DNA of 64,000 bases from Pseudomonas tritici (lineage in GTDB: Bacteria > Pseudomonadota > Gammaproteobacteria > Pseudomonadales > Pseudomonadaceae): contig NZ_CP077084.1 of assembly GCF_014268275.3 (NCBI RefSeq), forward strand, positions 2,728,001 through 2,792,000. Direction: 5' to 3'. The stretch's first letter is position 1. Each line of letters starts with the position of its first letter. Position numbers and translations under genes: made by a program. Under the pieces are notes generated by a model, which saw only the letters and a program-made list of their open reading frames with translations, ran no database searches and was not told the origin of the DNA. Of this stretch, positions 47,501-63,200 are shown one piece after another.

Positions 47501-49494
47501 ACGCTGCCACCATTGAGCGCATGGCGCGGCATTGGCAGAACCTCTTGCAGGCGATGGTTGCCGATCAGCAACAGAACATTGGTCAGTTGAACCTGCTGGA
47601 CCGTGACGAGCAACAGCACATTCTCCAACTGTGGGATCGCACCGACTCTGGCTTCCCGGCCACGCGCCTGGTCCATGAACTGTTCGCCGACCGCGCGGCT
47701 GAAAACCCCAATGCGGTGGCGGTGAAGTTCGATGCGCAAACCCTGAGCTATGGCCAGCTGGACAGCCAGGCCAACCGCCTCGCACATGCCTTGATCGCTC
47801 GAGGCGTCGGCCCGGAAGTGCGCGTGGCGATTGCCATGCCGCGCAGTGCCGAGAGCATGGTGGCGTTTCTTGCGGTGATGAAAGCCGGTGGCGTGTATGT
47901 GCCGCTGGATATCGAATACCCGCGTGATCGCCTGCTTTACATGATGCAAGACAGCCGTGCGCAATTGTTGCTGACGCACACCCGTGCCTTGCAGCAACTG
48001 CCGATCCCCGACGGCCTGGATAGCCTGGCGATTGATCGCACCGAAGACTGGAGCGATTACAGCGATACCGCACCGCACGTCGAATTGGATGGCGACAACC
48101 TGGCGTACGTCATCTACACCTCCGGCTCCACGGGCATGCCGAAGGGCGTGGCCGTCTCCCACGGCCCATTGGTGGCGCACATTATCGCGACCGGCGAGCG
48201 CTACGAAACCAGCCCGGCGGACTGCGAACTGCACTTCATGTCATTCGCTTTCGACGGCGCCCACGAAGGCTGGATGCACCCACTGATCAACGGTGCCAGC
48301 GTGCTGATCCGTGACGACAGCCTGTGGCTGCCCGAATACACCTACGAACAAATGCACCGCCATAACGTGACCATGGCCGTGTTCCCGCCGGTGTACCTGC
48401 AACAGCTGGCCGAACACGCTGAACGCGACGGCAACCCACCGGCTGTTCGTGTGTACTGCTTCGGCGGTGATGCCGTCGCCCAAGCTAGTTACGACCTGGC
48501 GTGGCGGGCACTCAAGCCGACCTACCTATTCAATGGCTACGGCCCCACCGAAACCGTGGTCACGCCGTTGCTGTGGAAGGCCCGCAAAGGCGACCCATGC
48601 GGCGCCGTCTACGCGCCAATCGGCACACTATTGGGCAATCGCAGCGGCTATGTTCTGGACTCGCAACTCAACCTGCAACCCATTGGCGTGGCGGGCGAGT
48701 TGTACCTGGGCGGCGAGGGCGTAGCCCGGGGGTACCTGGAGCGTCCGGCACTCACCGCCGAACGTTTTGTGCCGGATCCATTCGGCAAACCCGGCAGCCG
48801 TGTGTATCGCAGTGGCGACCTGACCCGTGGCCGTCCGGATGGCGTGGTGGATTACCTTGGTCGTGTCGACCATCAGGTGAAAATCCGTGGCTTCCGCATC
48901 GAGCTGGGTGAAATCGAAGCCCGACTGCGCGAGCAGGACAGCGTCGGCGAAACCGTTGTAGTCGCCCAAGACGGCCCGACCGGTAAGCAACTGGTCGCCT
49001 ATGTGGTTCCGGCAGACGCCACCCTGGCCGACCAGGCCGAGTTCCGCGACAGCCTGCGCCGCGCCCTGAAAACCCGCCTGCCGGACTACATGGTGCCAGC
49101 GCACTTCATGTTCCTGGCGCAGATGCCACTGACCCCCAATGGCAAGCTCGATCGCAAGGGCCTGCCCGAACCGGATGCGAGCCTCATGCAGCAGGCTTAT
49201 GTGGCCCCGGAAACCGAGCTGGAACAGCAGATCGCCGCGATCTGGGCCGACGTGCTGCGCCTGCCGCAGGTGGGCCTGAACGACAACTTCTTCGAGGTGG
49301 GCGGCCATTCCCTGCTGGCGATCCAGATCACCTCGCGGGTCCAGGCCGAACTGGGCTTGGAAGTGCCGTTGGTGGAAGTGTTCCAGACTGAAACGCTGCG
49401 TGCCTATGTGCAGGCCGCCGCCACCTTCCGCGCCGGCAGTGCGGAAGATTTTGATGATCTTCGTGACTTTTTGAGCGAACTAGAGGCGATTTGA
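38560..49494 (+). CDS. pvdI: Pyoverdine-type NRPS 1: C-A-T-E-C-A-T-C-A-T
   Basis: This 3644-aa synthetase starts at ATG 38560 (MNAEDSLKLARRFIG); an in-frame start 33 bp earlier is not family-like. Module 1: C (HHIVSDG at 182-188), A (YTSGSTG at about 661), T (LGGDS, Ser about 1044), E (HHLVVDG at about 1220). Module 2: C of the D-L type (HHILLDG at about 1680), A (about 2143), T (Ser about 2528). Module 3: C (HHIISDG at about 2708), A (about 3186), T (Ser about 3584). Pocket residues read against GrsA give DVWHVSLIDK for modules 1 and 2 (serine) and DGEVCGGVTK for module 3, which I link to formyl-hydroxyornithine in pyoverdine synthetases; a basic residue such as Lys is the alternative. The product would be D-Ser, L-Ser, hydroxyornithine. 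There is no thioesterase, so the chain passes to the next gene, which starts 3 bp after the stop. Confidence 0.85.
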   Translation: MNAEDSLKLARRFIGLPLEKRQLFLQALQKEGVDFSRFPIPAGVAVEDRQAPSYAQQRMWFLWQLDPASGAYNLPGAVRLTGALNLGALEQAFASLVARHETLRTVFQRQADERLLQVAAQTSLSVEQLDLSNLAHAEREQAVNEAATRQSLLPFDLENGPLLRMQLLKLDAQEHVLLLTLHHIVSDGWSMNVLIDEFIRCYDAHERDETPQLPALPIQYSDYALWQRRWLEAGEQARQLDYWQARLGDEHPVLELPTDRPRPAMPSYQGTRYNFAIGPQLATQLRTCAQKHNVTLFMLLLGAFNVLLHRYTGQGDIRVGVPIANRNRTEVEGLIGFFVNTQVLRTELTGQTRINELLQGIKEHALGAQAHQDLPFERLVEALKVERSLSHTPLFQVMYNHQPVVADIASVSTASGLELALVEWQGRTTQFDLTLDTYEKSGTLHAALTYANDLFDASSIQRMAAHWISLLQSMVGDGEQRIGELPMLAAHEQQVLIQTWNRTDEAYPTERGIHHLIEDQVRATPDAPALVFGAATLTYAQLDARANQLAHALRAKGVGPDALVGICVERSIEMVVGLLAILKAGGAYLPLDPEYPPERLAYMVEDSGIQLLLSQRSLLPLLPADGIQVIALDQPAGWLDGYRTESPNVSLHALNLAYVIYTSGSTGKPKGAGNSHRALVNRLCWMQQAYGLDASDAVLQKTPFSFDVSVWEFFWPLMTGARLVVAMPGEHREPARLIETIRQHRITTLHFVPSMLQAFIHEPGVQSCISLQRIVCSGEALPLDAQLHVFAKLPQAGLFNLYGPTEAAIDVTHWTCVDEGADSVPIGRPIANLGTYVLDAQLNPVPTGVSGELYLGGTGLARSYHRRPALTAERFVPSPFGEGARLYRTGDRVRQRADGVIEYLGRLDHQVKLRGLRIELGEIEARLMQHPSVREAVVLVQGGKQLVAYLVLEGAAPRDLKAWLLSSLPEYMVPTHMVPLDKLPVTANGKLDRKALPLPDATPQQAYVAPENDLQKALAAIWSDVLGTPQIGLEDNFFELGGDSIISIQVVSRARQAGIRLSPRDLFQYQSVRSLALVAAFEQATVIEQGPVTGEVILTPVQHSFFEQAIPAREHWNQSLLLTPRETLEPARLAAALTQLINHHDALRLRFVQQAEGWQQTHAEPVTTPELWQANVADDAELAALCDSAQRSLNLEHGPLVRAVLVAMADGTQRLLLMIHHLVVDGVSWRILLEDLQQAYRNAALPPKTSAYQRWAQQLQAHAQTLDDQLPYWQAQTASADLPCDNPQGGLQNRLGSKLEIRLSADYTRQLLQDAPAAYRTQVNDLLLTALARVISRWSEQPAALIQLEGHGREDLFDTVDLSRTVGWFTSLFPVRLQADGELSSAIKSVKEQLRAVPHKGIGYGLLRYLGAPDAREALSGLAAPRITFNYLGQFDRQFNESALFVPATQGSGQAQDPEAPLANWLTVEGQVYGGELALQWGFSREMFEVSTIQRLVDDYQQELLALIEHCVDPQQGGLTPADVPLTRLTQPQLDDLALPCRGVQDLYPLSPMQQGMLFHSLYQQGQDDIYVSQLRADIQGLDVPRFQRAWAQVLARHDMLRTGFVWQDAQTQPLQAVYRDAVLPFAEYDWQARPDQQAALDALSEATRAQGFVLERAPLLSLKLVRTGAERFHLIYTNHHILLDGWSRAQLFGEVLQHYAGQPLPAIQGHYRDYIAWLQAQDVAASEVFWKSQLAALQTPTRLARGVSTHPSSSKGTLHLALDQAQTAQLRAFALAHKVTLNTVVQAAWLLLLQRQTGQDTVAFGATVSGRPAGLQGIEQQVGLFINTLPIIATPSPQLWVGEWLQQLQELNLSLREHEHTPLFDIQRWADTGGTALFDTLLVVENYPVSAALAQGAPAGLAFSNVQNIEQTHYALTVLLGAGAALEFEFSFDTELFGEGEIRQLAEYYQHLLHSLSGAAEQRLGDLPTLADAVRQHVVYDWNATARDYPLHRSVHQLIEEQAARTPDAPALVFAQQRLNYAQLNRRANRLAHRLIEAGVGPDVLVGLAVERSIDMVVGLLAVLKAGGAYVPLDPEYPRERLAYMLDDSGVKLLLTQAHLLEQLPLPPGVESLVLSDAGFDAYSEANPDVALDGENLAYVIYTSGSTGQPKGAGNRHSALANRLQWMQEAYALDASDSVLQKTPFSFDVSVWEFFWPLMTGARLVVAAPGDHRDPARLIHLINQAQVTTLHFVPSMLQAFLQDPTVSSCQCLQRIVCSGEALPIDAQQQVFAKLPEARLFNLYGPTEAAIDVTHWTCVDEGCDAVPIGRPIANLGCYILDSNFAPVPVGVLGELYLGGIGLARGYHRRPALTAERFIAHPFVKGERLYRTGDLARYREDGVIEYAGRIDHQVKLRGQRIELGEIEARLLEHDWVRETAVLAVGGQSLVGYLVLQNAGDDWRDVLSAHLAQHLPDYMIPAQWMLLAQMPLSPNGKLDRKALPSVDVQTREYVAPHTELERRVAAIWAEVLGVEQVGLNDHFFELGGHSLLATQAISRTRHGLGLDVGLKALFDQPVLGRFVEALTDARVETSPIARAERNQPLALSYAQERQWFLWQLDPHSAAYHVPSALRLKGQLDHITLQRAFDTLVARHESLRTHLQQDADRTVQVVSPELRIEISLAEANEANLKALVEARITQPFDLRQGPLMRVSLLRLAADEHVLVLVQHHIISDGWSMQVMVDEWVQLYTAYSQGQPLQLPALPIQYADYAAWQRQWMEAGETARQLDYWRELLGGEQPVLELPFDHQRPAVPTHRGARLNMPLPAALLDSLKALAQREGVTLFMLLLASYQALLHRYSGQQDIRVGVPIANRNRVETERLIGFFVNTQVLKADIDGQTTVAQLLAQVKQRALQAQAHQDLPFEQLVEALQPERSLSLSPLFQVAFNHHVSLAGGHLRRLEQLQISPVSWDEAVAQFDLTLDIEESQDALRASLSYATDLFDAATIERMARHWQNLLQAMVADQQQNIGQLNLLDRDEQQHILQLWDRTDSGFPATRLVHELFADRAAENPNAVAVKFDAQTLSYGQLDSQANRLAHALIARGVGPEVRVAIAMPRSAESMVAFLAVMKAGGVYVPLDIEYPRDRLLYMMQDSRAQLLLTHTRALQQLPIPDGLDSLAIDRTEDWSDYSDTAPHVELDGDNLAYVIYTSGSTGMPKGVAVSHGPLVAHIIATGERYETSPADCELHFMSFAFDGAHEGWMHPLINGASVLIRDDSLWLPEYTYEQMHRHNVTMAVFPPVYLQQLAEHAERDGNPPAVRVYCFGGDAVAQASYDLAWRALKPTYLFNGYGPTETVVTPLLWKARKGDPCGAVYAPIGTLLGNRSGYVLDSQLNLQPIGVAGELYLGGEGVARGYLERPALTAERFVPDPFGKPGSRVYRSGDLTRGRPDGVVDYLGRVDHQVKIRGFRIELGEIEARLREQDSVGETVVVAQDGPTGKQLVAYVVPADATLADQAEFRDSLRRALKTRLPDYMVPAHFMFLAQMPLTPNGKLDRKGLPEPDASLMQQAYVAPETELEQQIAAIWADVLRLPQVGLNDNFFEVGGHSLLAIQITSRVQAELGLEVPLVEVFQTETLRAYVQAAATFRAGSAEDFDDLRDFLSELEAI
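47494..49150. repeat. Intragenic duplicated block, copy A (module 3 A domain)
   Basis: This block is nearly the same as 61769-63434 in the third synthetase. The first 611 bp or so (47494-48104) appear identical base for base; later parts differ at scattered, mostly silent positions. It spans the C-A linker and the whole A domain of module 3. Confidence 0.85.
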
Positions 49495-49497
49495 ACC

Positions 49498-57279
<7,782 letters not shown>

Positions 57280-57289
57280 GGGGCGTGGC

Positions 57290-60200
57290 GTGCAAGCATT
57301 AATCGAGTCGGTAGGTTCACTTTCTGCGCAACAAAAGAAAGCGTTGGCGGTAATGCTCAAGCAGCAAGGCATCAACCTGTTTGAGATTGCCCCGGTTTTC
57401 AAGCGCCAGGAAGGTGAGCCGCTTCGGCTCTCTTATGCTCAGGAAAGGCAGTGGTTTTTGTGGCAATTGGAGCCGCACAGCGCGGCCTACCACCTGCCGC
57501 GCGCCCTGCGTTTGAAAGGCCGCCTGGACCGCGCGGCCTTGCAACGCAGCTTCGACAGCCTGATCGGCCGCCACGAAAGCCTGCGGACCTATTTGCATCA
57601 GGATGTCGACCACGTGCTGCAAGTGGTCAGGCCCGAGTTGCACCTGGAAATCGCCCTTGAAGCCGGCGACGCCGCGCAGCTGGAAGCGCGGGTGCAAGCG
57701 GAAGTCGCCAAGCCTTTCGATCTGCAACAAGGCCCGCTGCTGCGGGTCAAGTTGCTGCAACTGGCGCCCGATGATCACGTGTTGGTGCTCGTACTGCATC
57801 ACATCGTCTCCGATGGTGGGTCTATGCAAGTGATGGTCGACGAGCTGGTGCAGTTGTACGTCGCGTACAGCCAGGGCCAGGACGTGCACCTGCCGGGCTT
57901 GTCGATCCAATACCCGGACTACGCCCTGTGGCAACGCAGCTGGATGGAAGCCGGTGAAAAAGAGCGTCAGCTGGGCTATTGGCGTGAGCAGTTGGGCGGT
58001 GAGCAGCCAGTGCTGGAGTTGCCGCTGGATCACCCGCGCCCGGCAGTGCAGAGCTATCGCGGTGCACGGGTCGAGATTGGCCTGGACGCGGCACTGGTGA
58101 ACGGTCTCAAGGCGCTGGCCCAGCGCGAAGGCGTGACCCTGTTCATGTTGTTGCTGGCGTCGTTCCAGACCCTGTTGTATCGCTACAGCGGGCAGTCGGA
58201 TATCCGCGTCGGCGTGCCGATTGCCAACCGCAATCGGGCAGAAACCGAGCGCCTGATCGGCTTCTTCGTCAACACCCAGGTACTCAAGGCCGACATCGAC
58301 GGGCAAATGACCTTCAGCCAGTTGCTGGCCCAGGTCAAGCAGCGTGCACTGGAGGCCCAGAGTCACCAGGACCTGCCGTTCGAACAGTTGGTGGAAGCCT
58401 TGCAGCCCGAGCGCAGCCTGAGCCATAACCCGCTGTTCCAGGTGATGTTCAACCATCAGGCCGAAGGCCGCCGGCCGCGTGGCGAGCAGCAGTTGCCGGG
58501 CCTGGGCGTGGAGGCGCTGGAGTGGGACAGCCAGAGCGCACAGTTCGACCTGAGCCTGGATACCCAGGAATCGCCCGAAGGCATCTGGGCGTCGCTGACC
58601 TACGCCACCGACCTGTTCGACGCTGCGACTGTGCAGCGTATGGCCGAGCATTGGCAGAGGGTGTTGCGGGCAGTGGTGGGGCGTGCCGGCAATCGTATTG
58701 CGCAGCTTGGGATGTTGGTTGATGACGAGCAACGCCGGTTGTTGCAAGACTGGAACCGCAGCACGGCGGCGTTCGAAGACGTCGCGGGTGTACACGGTCT
58801 GTTCGAAGCCCAGGTGCGGCAACGGCCCGACGCGATTGCCCTGTGTCTGGGCGACCAGTCCATCAGCTACGCCGAACTGAATCGCCAGGCCAACCGCCTC
58901 GCGCATCACCTGATCGGCCAGGGCATCGGCCCGGAAGTGCTGGTGGGCGTGGCGGTCGAGCGTTCGTTCGACATGGTGGTCAGCCTGCTGGCGGTGCTCA
59001 AGGCCGGTGGCGCCTATGTGCCGCTGGACCCGCAATACCCGCGTGAACGCCTGTTGCATATGCTTGAAGACAGCGGCGTGCGCCTGGTGCTGACCCAGTC
59101 TCATGTGGCGATGCCATTGCCCGAAGGCATGGCGACGGTCGATCTGGCGGATGCGCACCTGGCGTTGTGCCCTGAAAGCGATCCGCAGATAACGGTTTTT
59201 TCGCAGAACCTGGCCTATGTGATCTACACCTCCGGCTCCACCGGCAAACCCAAGGGCGTGGCGATCAACCATGCGGCGCTGACTGAGTTTTCCAGCATTG
59301 CTGCTGGCTATTCACGGTTGACCTCGGAAGATCGCGTTCTTCAATTCGCAACCCTGAACTTCGACGGTTTTGTTGAACAGCTGTACCCGGCGTTGACCCA
59401 TGGCGCCACGGTTGTGCTGCGCGGTCCCGAGCTATGGGACAGTGCGCGGCTGTACGAGGAAATCATCGCCCAGGGCATTACCCTGGCCGACTTGCCGACC
59501 GCCTACTGGAACCTGTTCCTGCTCGACTGCCTGGCCGCTGGCCCGCGTGCTTACGGTTCGCTTCGCCAGATCCACATCGGTGGCGAAGCCATGCCGCTGG
59601 ACGGCCCGGCGCAGTGGCTCAAGGCCGGGCTCGGCCATGTGCGTTTGCTCAATACCTACGGCCCGACGGAGGCCACTGTTGTATCGAGCGTGCTGGACTG
59701 CACATCAGGCACCGAACTGATCGGCGCCACCGCCAGCCCGATTGGCCGCTCGCTGCCAGGGCGTGCGTTGTATGTGCTGGATCGCGATTTGAATTTGGCC
59801 CCGCTGGGTGCCGTGGGCGAACTGTACATCGGCAGTAGCTGTGGCTTGGCGCGCGCCTATCTGAACCGGGCGTTGCTGACGGCCGAGCGTTTTGTACCGG
59901 ACCCGTTCGGCGAAACCGGCGAGCGCCTGTACCGCACGGGTGACCTGGCGCGCTACCGCGCTGACGGTGTGATCGAGTACGTCGGCCGGGTCGACCATCA
60001 GGTGAAAATCCGCGGTTTCCGTATCGAACTGGGGGAAATCGAAGCGCTGTTGCTGGCCCAGGATGGCGTACGTGAAACCCTGGTGTTGGCGGCCGACAAC
60101 CAGTTGGTGGCCTATCTGGTCAGCGAGCAAACCGACGCCGAAGCACTGAAGTCGACTCTGCGTGAACAACTGCCGGACTACATGGTGCCGGCGCACCTGG

Positions 60201-63200
60201 TTTTCCTTGAACGCATGCCGCTGAACCCGAATGGCAAACTGGATCGCCAGGCGCTGCCAAAGCCCGATGCCAGCCAATCGCAGCAGCTGTGGGTCGAGCC
60301 CGTCACCGAGCTGGAGCAACAGGTCGCCGCTGTCTGGGCTGATATCCTGGGCGCCGAGCGGGTAGGGCTGACGGACCACTTCTTTGAAATGGGCGGCCAC
60401 TCGTTATTGGCCATGCAGGTGGTCTCGCGCCTGCGCCATGTATTGGGCCGTGAAGTCCCGCTGAAGCTGGTCTTCGAGCAACCCAGGCTCGAAGGTTTTG
60501 CCAGCGCCCTGCAAGCCTTGGAAGCGCCGGAAGGTGAGCAGGCGCCGCCACTTATCGCGGTCGGTCGCGAACAACCGCTGCCGCTGTCTTACGCCCAGGA
60601 ACGCCAATGGTTCCTCTGGCAACTGGACCCGGACAGCGCGGCGTACCATATCCCCAGCGCCTTGCGCCTCAAGGGGGCGTTGGATGTCTCGGCCCTGCAA
60701 CGCAGTTTCGATGCCCTGGTGGCCCGTCACGAAAGCCTGCGCACCTGTGTGCAGGTACAGCCGGACGGTGCGCGGCAAGTGATTCAGCCTGATGGCGCGT
60801 TGCCGATCAACGTGCGTGGGGTCAACGAAGCTGATCTGCAAGCGCAGGTCGAGGCCGAGATCGCCCGTCCCTTTGATTTGCAGCAAGGGCCGTTGCTGCG
60901 TGTGACCTTACTGCGTTTGGCTGAAAACGAGCATGTGCTGGTGCTGGTGCAGCATCACATCGTGTCCGATGGCTGGTCGATGCAGGTGATGGTCGACGAG
61001 CTGGTGCAGTTGTATGCCGCGTTCAGCCAGGGCCAGGCGCCGCAACTGCCGGGCATGCCGATCCAGTACGCCGACTATGCCGTGTGGCAGCGCACCTGGA
61101 TGGAAGCCGGCGAGAAGGCCCGCCAGCTCGACTACTGGCGCGAAATGCTTGGCGGTGAACAACCCGTGCTGGAGCTGCCGTTCGATCATCAGCGCCCGGC
61201 GCAGCAGAGCCATCGCGGCGCGCGCCTGGAGGTGCCGCTGCCAACCGCGCTGGCCGCCGATCTCAAGGCCTTGGCCCAGGCGCAGGGCGTGACGCTGTTC
61301 ATGTTGCTGCTGGCCTCGTTCCAGACGTTGTTGCACCGCTACAGCTGCCAGCAGGATATTCGCGTCGGTGTACCCGTCGCCAACCGCAATCGCGTCGAAA
61401 CCGAGCGGCTGATCGGCTTTTTCGTCAACACTCAGGTGCTCAAGGCCGATATCGACGGGCACACCACCGTTGCCCAGTTGCTGGCCCAGGTCAAACAGCG
61501 TGCCCTGGATGCCCAGGCGCACCAGGACCTGCCGTTCGAGCAACTGGTCGAAGCCTTGCAGCCCGAGCGCAGCCTGAGCCTCAACCCGCTGTTCCAGGTG
61601 ATGTTCAACCACCAGGCCGAAGGGCGCCCGGGCGACGCGCCGCAAGCCTTGGCCCACTTGCGTATTGAAGGCTTGGCGTGGGATCGGCGTACCGCCCATT
61701 TCGACCTCGACCTGGATGTGCAGGAGAGTGCGGACGGGCTCTGGGCGTCGCTGGGGTACGCCACCGATCTGTTCGACGCTGCCACCATTGAGCGCATGGC
61801 GCGGCATTGGCAGAACCTCTTGCAGGCGATGGTTGCCGATCAGCAACAGAACATTGGTCAGTTGAACCTGCTGGACCGTGACGAGCAACAGCACATTCTC
61901 CAACTGTGGGATCGCACCGACTCTGGCTTCCCGGCCACGCGCCTGGTCCATGAACTGTTCGCCGACCGCGCGGCTGAAAACCCCAATGCGGTGGCGGTGA
62001 AGTTCGATGCGCAAACCCTGAGCTATGGCCAGCTGGACAGCCAGGCCAACCGCCTCGCACATGCCTTGATCGCTCGAGGCGTCGGCCCGGAAGTGCGCGT
62101 GGCGATTGCCATGCCGCGCAGTGCCGAGAGCATGGTGGCGTTTCTTGCGGTGATGAAAGCCGGTGGCGTGTATGTGCCGCTGGATATCGAATACCCGCGT
62201 GATCGCCTGCTTTACATGATGCAAGACAGCCGTGCGCAATTGTTGCTGACGCACACCCGTGCCTTGCAGCAACTGCCGATCCCCGACGGCCTGGATAGCC
62301 TGGCGATTGATCGCACCGAAGACTGGAGCGATTACAGCGATACCGCACCGCACGTCGAATTGGATGGCGACAACCTGGCCTACGTGATCTACACCTCCGG
62401 TTCTACCGGCATGCCGAAGGGCGTGGCCGTCTCCCACGGCCCATTGGTGGCGCACATTATCGCGACCGGCGAGCGCTACGAAACCAGCCCGGCGGATTGC
62501 GAACTGCACTTCATGTCATTCGCTTTCGACGGCTCTCACGAAGGCTGGATGCACCCACTGATCAACGGTGCCAGCGTGCTGATCCGTGACGACAGCCTGT
62601 GGCTGCCCGAATACACCTACGAACAAATGCACCGCCATAACGTGACCATGGCCGTGTTCCCGCCGGTGTACCTGCAACAGCTGGCCGAACACGCTGAACG
62701 CGACGGCAACCCACCGGCTGTTCGTGTGTACTGCTTCGGCGGTGATGCCGTCGCCCAAGCCAGTTACGACCTGGCCTGGCGCGCACTCAAGCCAACCTAC
62801 CTGTTCAATGGCTATGGCCCCACCGAAACCGTGGTCACGCCGTTGCTGTGGAAGGCCCGCAAAGGAGACCCATGCGGCGCCGTCTACGCGCCAATCGGCA
62901 CACTATTGGGCAATCGCAGCGGCTATGTTCTGGACTCGCAACTCAACCTGCAACCCATTGGCGTGGCGGGCGAGTTGTACCTGGGCGGCGAGGGCGTAGC
63001 CCGGGGGTACCTGGAGCGTCCGGCACTTACCGCGGAACGTTTTGTGCCGGATCCATTCGGCAAACCTGGCAGTCGCGTGTATCGCAGCGGCGACTTGACC
63101 CGTGGCCGTCCGGATGGCGTGGTGGATTACCTTGGTCGCGTCGACCATCAGGTGAAAATTCGCGGTTTCCGTATCGAGCTGGGTGAAATCGAAGCGTGCC

